From Hericium rajendrae (Eukaryota; Basidiomycota; Agaricomycetes; Russulales; Hericiaceae), in contig CM065886.1 in NCBI GenBank assembly GCA_033439255.1, positions 930,001-994,000 on the forward strand: a stretch of DNA of 64,000 nt, written 5' to 3'. Position 1 is the first letter of the stretch. Each line of letters opens with the position of its first letter. Positions 1 to 11,700 of this stretch are shown piece by piece. The translations under genes and the position numbers were made by a program. A model generated the notes under the pieces. The model had not been told where the DNA came from, did no database searches, and saw only the letters and a program-made list of their open reading frames with translations.

Positions 1-675
1 TTATGGAGCAACACTGGTTCTACTTCTCATGATGATGTGCGTGACACGTCCTCGGTGTCCGAAACGAGACGCAATTGGGGAGCAATGATTGGTATGTATC
101 AGCTTCTATCTGCCCCTTCCGGCTTCGTCGAACACTCGTCTGATTAGACGGTCGGTTGCTGAGAGTTTCCGAACCTCTTTTTGGTATTATCTTTTCGCCC
201 GGCCTTCAGCATGTAGCAAAGCTGAACGACCATCTTCAGAACATCCTGTCGGCGACAAGTTCAAACCCGCCTGCGACATACGTCCGACGTGTACACACGG
301 TAACCCTTAACCCTGACGTAAGGTTTGATAACATACCTCGCCGACCAGATGATAGATCGATCTTTCTTTCAGCCAATGACACGCTTGTCATCAAAGCCAG
401 GACATCGCTGTGCGTTGGAGGTTCTTTGCTGCTGGTAAGAATGACTTTGGTTGACAGCGTGGAGAACGGCGACATCATGGCGGCCATAAATATACCTCAT
501 CCGTCGGGCCGGTCCTGAACCAAGTCCGTCGGGTCCAGCGCCTTCGGAAGAGCACGATCGATAACCTCAGAATGAATATAGAGCACGTACAGACGCACTC
601 ATCCTCCAGGTATTTAAAGGTCACCCGTCAAATGTGCTTTGCTCAAGTTCTCAAATCGTTTATCCCTATTCCAGC
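1..675. other. Intergenic, upstream of DLH copy 1
   Basis: No gene is supported here. Around 300-330 the sequence CTTAACCCTGACGTAAGG resembles CTTAACCCTGAACTAAGG upstream of DLH copy 2 and a similar stretch upstream of copy 3. This looks like the decayed left end of the tandem DLH unit. Short open frames in several phases overlap and show no recognisable motif. Confidence 0.5.
611..618 (+). promoter_or_regulatory. TATA-like box of DLH copy 1
   Basis: TATTTAAA lies 58-65 nt before the ATG of DLH copy 1. Its placement resembles that of the TATATAA box of copy 3. Functional use is inferred from position only. Confidence 0.4.
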
Positions 676-1913
676 ATGAGTTTTTGCCCGCAATGCGTTC
701 AAGGTGAGGTTTCGAGCTTGCAGCTCTAGCGCTGCGGCACGCTTTGACGAGTGGCGCATGGCCGAAAGATTATGAAGAGCTTCTACTGATTCTTTGCCCA
801 TGTAGGTGTGCGCCATGAAGGCACCCCCGAAGGTGCGCATTCCGTTCCCAGGAATCTGAGCCATATTAAACAATATGATCCCAGGGAAGTTCGAGACCAT
901 CGGCGGCGTGAAGACCTACGTCGCGCTCCCGACGACCGACTACCCGAAGGACAAGACCATCCTCTTCCTCACCGACGTCTTCGGCCTGGATCTCCCCAAC
1001 AACCTGGTGCGCATTCCCTGCCCTGACCGACGCGCAAACACCGCCTGACGCATCGCAGCTCCTCGCGGACGACTATGCGCGGAACGGCTTCCAGGTGTAC
1101 GCGCCCGACCTCTTCGACGGCGACCCCGTTCCTGCCGACCGTTTGGGACCCAACGTACGCTTCCCATCAAGTTTACCTTATGCACACTCACCTGGACATG
1201 GTGCAGGGCGACTTCGACATGACGAAGTGGCGGCCGAAGCACGGCATCGACGCGTCCCGGCCAAAAGTGGAGGCTGTCGTCACCACACTGAAGGCGCAGG
1301 GCGTCGCGAGGCTCGGCGCCATCGGGTTCTGCTACGGCGGTGCGCTGTTCACGTTCTTCAGTGCCTACCGGCTAGCTGATTCTACTCCAGCGCGGCATGT
1401 GTTCAACCTCGCCTTTGAGCACCAGATCGACGTCGCGGTGGGGAACCACCCGTCACTCCTGCAGCTCGGGGACTTCGACGTGCGTTGGCTTTTTCTCGCC
1501 TTCGTGCGCCTGGGCTTGAGCGGTGTCTGTGCAGATCTACGCGCAGAAGGCGGTCGCGCCGCTCCTGCTCAATACGTGCGAGGTCGATGGGCAATTTCCA
1601 CCTGAGAAACAGGCGAAAGCGGACGCGGTGCTCGGCGGGGGGAAGTTCGCGCCTGGATATGAGCGCAAGTACTTCGCGGGCTGCTCGCATGGGTGGTCTG
1701 TGAGTCCTTCCACTCTGATTACCGAGTAAAGCATATGTTGATAGGTGTCTGTTGCAGGTTCGCGGCGATATGGTATGTTCCATTGGGTGTCTTTCGCGTT
1801 GTGGGATGAGGCTGCTGATGTGTGCTTCCTGGATGCAGAGCGACCCTGTTGTCAAAGCGGCCAAGGAAGAAGCGTTCAAGGCCAGCGTGGAATGGTTCAT
1901 CAAACACCTGTAG
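676..1913 (+). CDS. Dienelactone hydrolase family protein, tandem copy 1
   Basis: This is an alpha/beta hydrolase of the dienelactone hydrolase (DLH) family. Such enzymes open lactone or ester bonds, classically in chlorocatechol breakdown; the substrate here is unknown. Nine exons can be read: 676-703, 806-832, 885-1006, 1059-1154, 1207-1339, 1391-1479, 1535-1699, 1758-1772 and 1839-1913. All junctions are GT-AG and in frame. The protein starts MSFCPQCVQ-GVRHEGTPEG and carries the nucleophile Cys in GFCYGG, an Asp in the LLNTCEVDGQFP segment and His in CSHGW, which gives the C-D-H triad of the family. It is the most divergent of the three copies, with GARHVFN where the others have GRLVFN. 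It has about 245 residues, normal for the family. It is intact and the first of three head-to-tail paralogues, probably under its own promoter. Confidence 0.88.
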
Positions 1914-3098
1914 GACCTCGTTGCAAGCATCGCGTACATGTCTCGGTCGAAAGAGCATGGGCGTCATATGGGGATCTGGTATCGTGTAAAAGTAAGAAGA
2001 ACTCACCGTGTATACGGACTGCACAGGCTTGCAGATCCCCGAGAAGAAGTGTCCAACACACAGGACTGACAAAGATTCCATCAGAGTCTAAGACAGATAT
2101 GTACATCATTCAAAAAATGGTCAATTCGCATGGAAGATATCCATGAACACGTACTCTGACCGCCATGCTTCATGCCTGCAAGGATTGCAATATGCGTTGA
2201 GTGCGATATCAAGACGTCCATCGAGCGCCGAGTCTCCATCGTACTGACCTGTGAAGTCGAATCAAGAGTGCGCACGACGATCGCAGAATTGTGTTCAATG
2301 AAGGTGTGCACTATTTGCCGGTACCGAGGTGTGCTTCTTTTTTTGAGAGACTCTCGATGCGGGTTCTGCAATGTTGAAATGGGTCTCTCAGATTTCCCTC
2401 CGTCGGATATACTCCGACGTTGAACTTGAAGGCGCAAAAGGCTCGTCCATTGCTAGTGCTGGATAATTCCTTGCCCACCAATAGGCAGCGAGCGCCTCGC
2501 TGCCTATCTCACCAGAGAACATGCTTCTCAGGCATTCACGGAACTAGTGTCCTACAGTTGACTAGGAAATCATTGCGTCAACAATGCCTCCTCCAGTCCT
2601 TGTATGTTCCCATCGTCGAGCACTCTCGTTTGATCATGCGTTCGTTCGATCATTTGCTTCTGATGCACGTTGCACCCACCGGACCTTCGGATTATGCCAG
2701 TTATTTCCAGACTTGCTCGAGCAAATTGTTCTCTCGGAAGACGTTTGTCGGTGTGTCCATTCTGCCCGCAGAATGGACAAGCTGCCAGAACTCGACATCA
2801 CGATAAGCCTTAACCCTGAACTAAGGTCGATCTGGCTGTCAATTCGTCCTCTCAGGCAACTCTAAAGGTGGTTGGATCCGACTCCGGGGAGACAGGTCGC
2901 TGGAGTGTCGCTGGATAGTGTACAGCGATGTTCCTGGTTCAGAAATGCTGATGCGATGTTAACCATTGTTATTCTCGAAGGGATATCACACGACTTGGAC
3001 AGCCTGCTCCTTCGCAGCCTCCAGCTATATGAAACTCCAGCTTACCAGTTGACCAGCAGCTCCATCTTTCTCAAGTTCCCAGACCACCTATCTTCAGC
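1914..3098. other. Intergenic between DLH copies 1 and 2
   Basis: No gene is supported. The first ~650 bases show nothing recognisable. The second half (from about 2585) aligns with the stretch before DLH copy 3, so it is part of the tandem duplication unit. Confidence 0.6.
2585..3098 (+). repeat. Duplicated 5' flank, unit A (before DLH copy 2)
   Basis: This stretch and 4590-5186 share long blocks. One example is the ~105-bp block starting ATGGACAAGCTGCC at about 2773, which recurs at about 4779 with scattered substitutions. The blocks continue into the leader just before each ATG. The duplication unit was therefore promoter plus gene, about 2.1 kb (ATG to ATG 2088 bp for copies 2 and 3). 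Confidence 0.8.
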
Positions 3099-4316
3099 AT
3101 GAATTTCTGCAGCCACTGCGTCCAAGGTGAGCATTCGGTGCTAACGGCTCGATCATACGCGATGCTGCGACGACGAGGACACGAGAAACTAACTCTTTGA
3201 CGCAATCCAGGTGTACGCCATGAGGGCATCCACGAAGGTGCGCACCCCGATCTCACAAGTCCGAACTCTGCTCATACAACTCCACAGGGAAGTTCGAGAC
3301 CATCGGCGGTGTGGAGACCTACGTCGCGCTCCCGACGACCGACTACCCGAAGGACAAGGCCATCCTCTTCCTCACCGACGTCTTCGGCCCAGAGCTCCCG
3401 AACAACCTGGTGCGTCTACGCCACATGCATCTCCGAGTGAACCCTGTCTGATCCCTTCCTCCAGCTCCTCGCCGACAGCTACGCGAAGAATGGCTTCCAG
3501 GTGTACCTCCCCGACCTCTTCGACGGCGACCCCGTCCCCGCCGAGTACCTGAGTCCCGGAGTACGCATGCCATCATCACCTCCCCCCGCAAAGGGCCATG
3601 CTAACCCGCCCGTGCAGAACAACTTCGACCTCACGAAGTGGTTCCCGAACCACGGCCCGAACGTCGCGCAACCCAAAGTCGAGGCGGTCATCGCCGCGCT
3701 CAAGCAGCAGGGCGTCACGCGCATCGGCGCTATCGGTTTCTGCTACGGCGGTGCGTGCTCCCCGTCACAATGACCTGACGCCCCATCCTGGACCAGGCCG
3801 CCTCGTCTTCAACCTCGCATTCGAGCACAAGATCGACGTCGCGGTCGGGAACCATCCCTCGCTCCTGCAGCCCGAGGACCTCGACGTGCGTCCCTTCCAT
3901 GTCCTCGAATAGATCTATCTATCGATTGACATTCCCGCTTCTTCGTCGCGCAGACATACGCAGAGAAGGCGATCGCGCCGCTGCTGCTCAACACATGCGA
4001 GACCGACGAGCAATTCCCGCCTGAGAAGCAGGCAAAGGCGGACGCGGTGCTCGGCGGGGGCAAGTTCAAGCCCGGCTACGAGCGCAAGTACTTTGCGGGC
4101 GTCGTGCATGGCTTCTCGGTATGTCCTTCCTCCCCGTCCCTTTCGCGCCCGTTTTAACGCGTTGTGTGCAGGTCCGCGGCGATCTCGTACGTTTTGTGTG
4201 TTTCTCCTGTATGGGTTGACTGAGCTGGTGTTTGTGTGCAGAACGATCCGGTGGTCAAGGCGGCCAAGGAGGACGCGTTCAAGTACAGCGTTGAGTGGTT
4301 CATCAAGCAGTTGTAA
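3099..4316 (+). CDS. Dienelactone hydrolase family protein, tandem copy 2
   Basis: This is a DLH-family alpha/beta hydrolase with the same nine-exon layout as its neighbours. The start is MNFCSHCVQ and the second exon again encodes the GVRHEGTPEG segment. The nucleophile elbow GFCYGG, the Asp in the LLNTCETDEQFP segment and the His in VVHGF are all present, so the triad is complete. A 15-nt micro-exon (VRGDL) near 4172 lies between two introns and is conserved in all three copies. The end is EWFIKQL. It is closer to copy 3 than to copy 1, both in protein and in the upstream flank, so copies 2 and 3 come from the more recent duplication. The TATA-like element is weaker than in copy 3 (TATATGAAA near 3026). 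Confidence 0.88.
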
Positions 4317-4589
4317 GCGCGCGATCTGGTTATGCACCCTGCTGAGAAGTTCCGAAGGCGGAAGCGGGGAGTCGATGGATGTGTGATACATACGGTGTCG
4401 AAGATAGAAGACGTATCTTGTTGTGTTTTGTATTCACATGTACATAGGAATACACTCGGATATACTTCCGTCGGATGTACCGGCGGGGCAGGCCGACGGT
4501 CAAGCCGTCTGCAAGGAAGAGTCGGGCCAAAGAAGCCTCGTCTGAAGCCAGCGCGAGATGGTTCAACATCATGTCCAGTTCTCTGCATG

Positions 4590-5186
4590 TTTCCATCCGC
4601 GAGCACTATCTTGGCACTATCACTTCATCACGCATTCGTTTGATCATTTGCTTCTAGGGCACATTGCAACCGTCGGATCTTCGCTATTTGTCGTATCATT
4701 TTTAGGCGTTCTCGCGCAGGTTGTTCTCTCGAAGGCGGTCAGAAGATGGATGTCGGTGTGTCCATTTTGCCTGCAGAATGGACAAGCTGCCGGAACTCTA
4801 CGTCACGATAAGCCTTAACCCTGAACCAAGGTCAATCTCGCCGTGAATTCGTCCTCCCAGACAACTCTAAAGGTGGTTGGAAGGACTTCGAGGATACACG
4901 CGGCTGGATAGTATACGCCACCTATGTTAGTAGTAACACCGTATAAGCCAGCCAGCTTATCCAAAACTTGGGGGTAATTTGGTATATGGTGTATGGCATT
5001 GGGTGGGAGCGACGTTCCTGGTTCAGGAATGCTGACGCAGCGGAAGCCATCGATAACGTTCTCGAAAGGATATCATACGGACTTGGACAGCCTGATAGTT
5101 CGCAGCCTCCAGCTATATAAAGCTCCCGGTTACCGGTTAACCTCCAGCTCCATCTTTCTCAAGCTCCCGTATCACCTACCCCCAGC
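4590..5186 (+). repeat. Duplicated 5' flank, unit B (before DLH copy 3)
   Basis: This is homologous to 2585-3098. Shared features include the block beginning ATGGACAAGCTGCCGG, the sequence GACAACTCTAAAGGTGGTTGGA and the promoter/leader up to the ATG. It supports a segmental tandem duplication that carried the promoter. Confidence 0.8.
5114..5120 (+). promoter_or_regulatory. TATA box of DLH copy 3
   Basis: TATATAA sits 67-73 nt upstream of the DLH copy 3 ATG. The aligned position in copy 2 reads TATATGA, so copy 3 has the better core promoter of the two. Confidence 0.55.
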
Positions 5187-6398
5187 ATGAGTTTCTGCAG
5201 CCACTGCGTCCAAGGTGAGGTGGTGCTCACGACTACGAGCATGCGCGGCGCCGTGGCGACGAAGACGCGAGAAACTGACTTTTGACGCAATCTAGGTGTA
5301 CGCCATGAGGGCACCCCGGAAGGTGCGCACTCCGATCCCACAAGTCCGAACTACGCTGATACAGCCCCACAGGGAAGTTCGAGACCATCGGCGGTGTGAA
5401 GACCTACGTCGCGCTCCCGACGACCGACTACCCGAAGGACAAGGCCATCCTCTTCCTCACCGACGTTTTCGGTCCTGAGCTCCCCAACAACCTGGTGCGT
5501 TCGCGCCACAGACTTCTCCGCCTCCGCCCCACCTGATACCCGCCCCTAGCTCCTCGCCGACAGCTATGCGAAGAACGGCTTCCAGGTGTACCTTCCCGAC
5601 CTCTTCGACGGCGACCCCGTCCCAGCCGAGGGCCTCAGCCCCGGAGTATGCAGGCCCTCACCTCCTGCACATGTGATACGCTAACTCGCCCGCGCAGAAC
5701 ACATTCGACATCATGCAGTGGTTCCCGAACCACGGCGCGAATGTCACGCAGCCCAAGGCAGAGGCGGTCATCGCCGCGCTCAAGCAGCAGGGCGTCGCGC
5801 GCATCGGCGCTATCGGCTTCTGCTACGGCGGTGCGTGCGTTCCGGCCCTCCTTTGCATGCTTACACTTACTGAGCTCTTGCAGGCCGCCTCGTCTTCAAC
5901 CTCGCGTTCGAGCATAAGATCGACGTCGCGGTCGGGAACCACCCCTCGCTTCTACAGCTCGAGGACCTCGACGTGCGTGCCCTTCCATGCTCTTGAATAT
6001 ATCTATCTATCGATTGACACTCACTTCTTCGCGCGCAGACGTATGCGGAGAAGGCGATCGCGCCGCTGCTGCTCAACACGTGCGAGACCGACGCGCAGTT
6101 CCCGCCTGAAAAGCAGGCAAAGGCGGACGCGGTGCTCGGCGGAGGCAAGTTCAAGCCCGGCTACGAGCGCAAGTACTTCGCAGGCGTCGTGCACGGCTTC
6201 ACGGTATGTTTCTCCTCCACCTCTCTCCCCAACCATATTAACGCGTTGTGTGCAGGTTCGCGGCGATCTTGTACGTTTGCATGGTCTGCGTGTGCGTGGG
6301 CATAGCTTACAATTTTTGCGCAGAACGACCCAGTTGTCAAGGCCGCCAAGGAGGAGGCGTTCAAGTACAGCGTCGAGTGGTTCATCAAGCAGCTGTAA
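5187..6398 (+). CDS. Dienelactone hydrolase family protein, tandem copy 3
   Basis: This is a DLH-family alpha/beta hydrolase. Exons read as 5187-5214, 5296-5322, 5373-5494, 5550-5645, 5698-5830, 5884-5972, 6039-6203, 6256-6270 and 6324-6398, all in phase. The product begins MSFCSHCVQGVRHEGTPEG and ends SVEWFIKQL. Family features are the Cys nucleophile in GFCYGG, the Asp in the LLNTCETDAQFP segment and the His in VVHGF. Length is about 245 residues. No signal peptide is visible, so a cytosolic enzyme is likely. It is the last of three tandem copies and nearly identical in sequence to copy 2. The substrate cannot be told from sequence. The multi-copy state suggests dosage or divergence for small lactone or ester hydrolysis. 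Confidence 0.9.
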
Positions 6399-6921
6399 AC
6401 ACACGATCTGGCAACGTGCCCTGCCTAGAGTAGAAGTCCGGAAGGCAGATTCGGGAGATCGATGGACGCGTGACACGGTGTCGAAGAAAGAAGATGTATT
6501 TTGTACTCGCATGTAGGAATAGCGATGAATGCCAATGTCTCGGTTTGTCACTCAACGGCGTACATGCAGGCTGGCAGAGCAGGACGATCGGCATCACGTC
6601 ATACATGTGGGCATAGCCCAGGCCTGCACTGTCGCGGAGCACTCGCGAGCGCGGGCGGACATTCGATCTTCATGAGGCAAGTTGACTGCATGTCATCTCA
6701 TGAGCTAATGCTACCTTCTTCTGTGAACGGTGCACCGAAGCACCGGCAAGACTATGACGTCGGAGGAGTCACACGGTTACAACAATGTGATAGGCGACTC
6801 GCTCCAGTCAAGAAAGAAGTATATTGGCGGGTGTCAGTCACCATACTTATATTACATGCAGGCCTAGGCGACCCGCATGGCGATCAAGTGCTCTCAGCAT
6901 TGCGCGTCCGTGTAGCCCTCT
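6399..6921. other. Intergenic, DLH copy 3 to F-box gene
   Basis: These genes converge (DLH +, F-box -), so the stretch should hold two 3' untranslated regions. I see no further gene or repeat in it. Confidence 0.5.
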
Positions 6922-8745
6922 CTAGACGAAATGAACGGTAAGGGTGTCGGAGTCCCCAGACCGAGGCTGAATACAACGCTGGATCTCTATGCTCAATGGC
7001 ATCTCTTCCTAAGGAAAGACAAGGACTCACCTCCACTTGTACCAAGCGCTTGTCGTCGAGACAGTAAACGACCTCGGGATCTCCCGGCATCTCCGAGATT
7101 GCAGTCTCGTAGTACGGCAAGCACGACGTGATCGGCTCTTTGAAGTACTCGGAGCGCACCGTCGACGGCCTGGTCACGAAGCGCGTTCTGGAGGGGTAGG
7201 CTGTGCGGACGTTAAAGTCCAGGATGCAAGTGCGACGGCGACCCGCAGCATCCACAATCGCGAAGACTCCGCGCTCGCCATGGACCGTCCTACAGGAGGC
7301 AATGCGTCAGTCCTTCGTTGCTTTGAAGATCGCGATACGTATGCCTACCGCACTGCGCGAGGGCTGCCGTCGCTCCGCGCCGTCTCGAGGACTCGCGTGT
7401 TCTGAGGGCCCCATTCCTCCCACGGTACCGTCATAGGACAGCCCGCGTCCTCCGCGTCGCACTTCTCGGCAAGCGAAATCAGGGTGCGCTGCGGGACGAC
7501 AATGCAGGGCGCGACGACGCTCTCCCGGTTCCCGAGGTCGATGACAATGATGCGGGACGACGGATCGCACGAGAAGGGTGCGCGCGGGTCTGGGTGAGGG
7601 GAGCATGGGCCGGCAATGATGTCGGGTTTGATCTCGAAGGGGCGGACGGGCACGGGCAGCACGAGGGTGACGAGGTGGGTGACGTTGGCATCGACCCTTT
7701 CCGGGCCGATTCTCATGACTTCGATACCGCAGAACACCTCTTCGCGGCGTGGCCTTTTGCCGGAGGTGTAAGTCGACATGTAGTGGGCCACGATGAACGT
7801 GTCGGGCGATAACATGTCGGCGAAGCACCACGTGCCTGGCGTGAAGCCGTTCAGGTCCAGATTCACCTGGAGTGGCATTTCGTCATACATGTTAAAGACC
7901 ATCGAGGGAGTGCGTTCCACGAGGAATGTTCCCGTAGTCCAGTCCAAGATGTAGAGGCTGGAGAAATATAGAGGGTCCCCGACGTTGACCATGAGCCGGG
8001 ATCCAACGATGCGAAGCGAGAAAACCTCGCAGTTTTCTTTACCAGGTTCGCCATACCCAAGTCCCAGAACTGCTTTGCGTGCGTGCGGATGCGGCACCCA
8101 TCCGGAGGCGGTCGGAGTGGCTTTGATCAAGTGCAGACGAATGGTGGTCCCCTCCTCGCCGTCAGGATCATCCGGCTTGTGCATCTCCACCAGAACCAGG
8201 AGGTCGCAAGCAGGGTCAATGCTTGCAGCCACCACGGGGAACGCAAGGACGAGCGGAGGCCGCCAAGATGCCGCGTTTGCCCAGCTGGTCGTTTGGCAGA
8301 TGTGTATTACGGCTCCCCGTTGCTTTGCTACGGTTCCTTCGACGCGCTGGACAAGCGTGCCGTCAGTATAAGCAAGTATCTCGGCGGCTGGCGTGCGATT
8401 CTGGGTCGCTCCGAACCAGGTAAGGCTGCGCCAGCGGGCTTGCTGGTCTAGAAGAAGACGGAGACGTTCTCCTACTGCAAGGCCACTGTGAGGTCCATCC
8501 ACAAACCCATACCTGGCCAGTGCGATCAGGTATTGAAGAGTCGGATCCTCGACGATGATGCTCCGGAACCATTTGCAGACCTTTGAGTGACAAATGATTA
8601 GTGGTTATGTCCACAGGCGTTGGTCCGCGTTAACCATACTCACCAAAGAGCACCGGAGTATATCCTTGTGATGAAGGTTTCTCAAAATCAACGTCGCCAC
8701 TTCAGGTGGCATCCCACTACTAACCATGCGACCTTGGATGTTCAT
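6922..8745 (-). CDS. F-box domain protein
   Basis: This is a predicted substrate-recognition subunit of an SCF ubiquitin ligase. Four exons on the minus strand (8745-8644, 8580-7349, 7289-7031, 6978-6922) join in frame to 549 residues. The N-terminus (residues ~12-45) has the F-box pattern: MPPEVATLILRNL, then DILRCSLVCKWF, with the motif spanning the first intron. Its position confirms the chosen start MNIQGRMVSSG. The rest is a long beta-rich region without named repeats, with phrases such as LLVLVEMH and IIVIDLG. This is typical of the large F-box family of Agaricomycetes, whose targets are mostly unknown. The C-terminus LTVHFV is supplied by the small last exon. The gene is intact. Confidence 0.82.
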
Positions 8746-11700
8746 CCTACTTGAAGCGAAATGCTTGCTATAACTGATAGGGAGACTTGCATCACAAGCT
8801 TTATAGCATCTGAGTTAATTGTCTGCAAAGTCGAAGGTTCGGAGCGCGAGCCAATGAGCAAGCTATTGTTCATTGAAGCGCCCGAGTGTTACCAAGGCAA
8901 GGACAATTTGTTGGTGGTGTCAATATCACTGCTACCTGCGTCGTCAAGTATCCGGTGTCATAGTACAATAGCACAAGTGATTGTGGGGGGAAGCGCCAAT
9001 ACGGTACCAAGGCATGAGTACAACTTGCAGTGACCAATTGGTTCTGTCGAAGGAATGCTAGAACGAAGCGCCCAGGCCGGGCGGCACCAATCAGCCGGCG
9101 CTAAACGTTTTGGAGAACTCACAAGAATCGATTCGTGAGGCCTTCACCACGAAGCTTGAGTCTTGCAAGTGCCTAAAGTACTCTGCCTTCGGGAGTATAG
9201 CCTCGACGCGTCTCGGGTGGAACAAATATTCCGATGTGTCCAGCTGGTTCGCGGCGATCTCGTACGTTCTGCATGATGTTCCGGGTGCTTTATTCGAAGA
9301 TTGATACGCGTGTGCACCGCCTACAGGCCCCATGCAAGGAGGCTTCCAGCGCGGGATCGGTGGTGATGTAAGTATAGCGGCAGGTCGCACACGGTGCCAA
9401 CGCGTGTAAGAACAACTTCGAATGGCAGTGCCGCGGTTTGTGGGCGTTAAGCAGGCGCGGATATAACGCATGGAGTTACGGCAACGTTCGCTGGTGCATA
9501 ATGACGAGAAGATCTGCGCCGTGTGGGCATGCCCTGCGCGGCGATTGCGGGCGGAAGTCCGATGCCCCTTGGCTGTATCCCCTCTTCTGTCGAGCATGAG
9601 GCATGATGCATGATTTGACGCGTGCGGCCTGGCCTACTCTGGCCATAGAACATCGTCATCTCCGCATGAACGGCAGAACTCCATGAAGACCTGTTGGATT
9701 GAACAGAGTATGATCGGCAGGTGTCTGGAGGAGAATGGAGGTTTGGAAGGTACGCCATGACGGACATTGTATAAGGCAGCAGAAGATATCACGGACGGAG
9801 CCTTTCCCGCTGGCCCCAGTGACCTCCATTAACCCACCAGCCCGCAGACAAGTTAGGGAGAGTGAAGCCAAGTCATCTCCGCGGTTCCAGCCCGAGATCC
9901 CCGCGCTCGGCGAGCTCACAATCGCAGCCTTGAGCACGTTTGTCTCCATCATTCGGTGTTTCGTCAGGGACTCCGCGCACACCCGCTCGTCAATGGTCAT
10001 GCCAATCGCGAAGTTGCATGCTCCCTACCCGAGCCAGCATGCGGGTGATCAGAACGGAGGCAGCCCATTAGGAGTGGACGATCAGCGCTCCGCGTCCGCC
10101 TCGTGTCTTTGCTGGGAGCAGTACACACAGCTCTCCGCACCGCTGTGTATCAGAGACTGACCGCCATGTTGAGGAGTTGTATATGTGTCAGGGCAGACAG
10201 CGCGCTCCCGGACCTAGCGATGCGCCACTCGACAAGCGAGACGCGGACCCGCGAACGTTCCGTCGCTGACACGCCGCATCGGGCAGCGACGTACCTTTGC
10301 CTGCCGCACTCGTCTGACGAGGAACAGAACCATTGACTGCCCGCTGCGCGACGCGATCCTCCCCAGGAAGACGTCTATAAAGAACAGAGAAGCCGCCATC
10401 TCTACGCAACCAGATCCTCAGGCGCGCGAACATCAGAGCACGGTCCCGCGCAGCACGGAAGACGGCCTGGCATTCGTCATCCTCGCCTTCAGCCCCGCAA
10501 TAAGCAAGCCTCGATCCGCATGCGCCGCCGATAGCGCCAGATCCCTATCTTGACAGGATCTGTGAAGATCAGACCCGCGAGACGCAGGCGCTGAGAGGCA
10601 ACGTGGAGAACGAGTGGAGAATGTCCGCATAGATATTAAAAGATGGTTCCCAGCTTCCCTCCGTTCGGCATACGGATATCAAGGTGGAACCGAGAAGCCT
10701 GGATCGGCGGGGCGGCGGTTGAGAGAGGAAGGACCGCGCTGGAGTCGCCGGATTCGGCTCTCAGCACAATGAGGCTGTAGGATATTAACCGAGCCTATGT
10801 AGGGGACGAGGTTGTCCGTCCCTGCCATGACCAGTGCTAGCGCGACTGCGGAGCGCGAGCATTGGTGAACGCGTGGTCGGGCGTGCCGCTCGGCGCTGCT
10901 TCGATAGGAACGCCCTATCGCGATCGAGCGGCGATACTGCACTATTAGACGGCAATGGGCCCCCCTAAAACAGAAACGCACTTCGCTGATGCTCGAGCCG
11001 ACAAAGTGGTTGGCGGCATGGTGGGATAAAAGCCGACCGTTTTAGGCTCCGGTTCCCAGCGGATATTAAGTACATCGACGTGCAGGATCTGAGCATATGC
11101 TTCGCGGGTTCGAATTCTGAGGTTCTTGATACGCCAGCTCTCGGGAAACGATGAGAAAAGTATGGGGCGAGCCTGTCAAATCAGCCCTGACTGCGGTGAG
11201 AAGATCTGAGTTTCGCATCGCACCTTCTCAGCCTGTGTGGGTCCTGAAATCGTAATGATGGATGTTCGTGCGCCATCGTGCCAGGAGACGAAATGTGCAT
11301 GGGGTCACACATGAGGGAGACCTAATGCAATGATGTCCAGAATCAGAATCCTTGCGATCTGCATGACGAGAGTTCCACCTCATTGGCGTATCTTCGGTGG
11401 CGGTTCTCTCCACATGCTTCAAAAACGAAGTTGAATACGCAATGCGATCCGCGAGCGACGTGACCTGCCAACACCTATCGAGCTGCGTTTCGAGCCGCCA
11501 AGGCAGAAGATTATTCCGTCCCTAGAATCTATCGAGGTGTAGGAAGGTCAGATACTTTTGACGCGCGCGTGGTCATAGCAACAAGTCAATACCGGAGTCA
11601 AAGAACCATACACTCTTCGGGCTATTAGCTCCGCCTTTGCACCATCGTATCATCTGATAGGAAGGTCGGGGAGTCCAGGAAGTGTCCAGGAGAATGACTT

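Larger units (their letters stand above)
4317..5186. other. Intergenic between DLH copies 2 and 3
   Basis: No gene is supported. The stretch is mostly the second copy of the duplicated DLH 5' flank, with a TATA box at 5114. A ~90-bp stretch near 4900-5000 is absent from the flank of copy 2 and looks like an insertion or lineage-specific sequence. Confidence 0.6.

Noticed and set aside
11095-11125. GGGTTCGAATTC, resembling a tRNA B box
   Set aside because: No A box, acceptor stem or anticodon arm could be folded around it.
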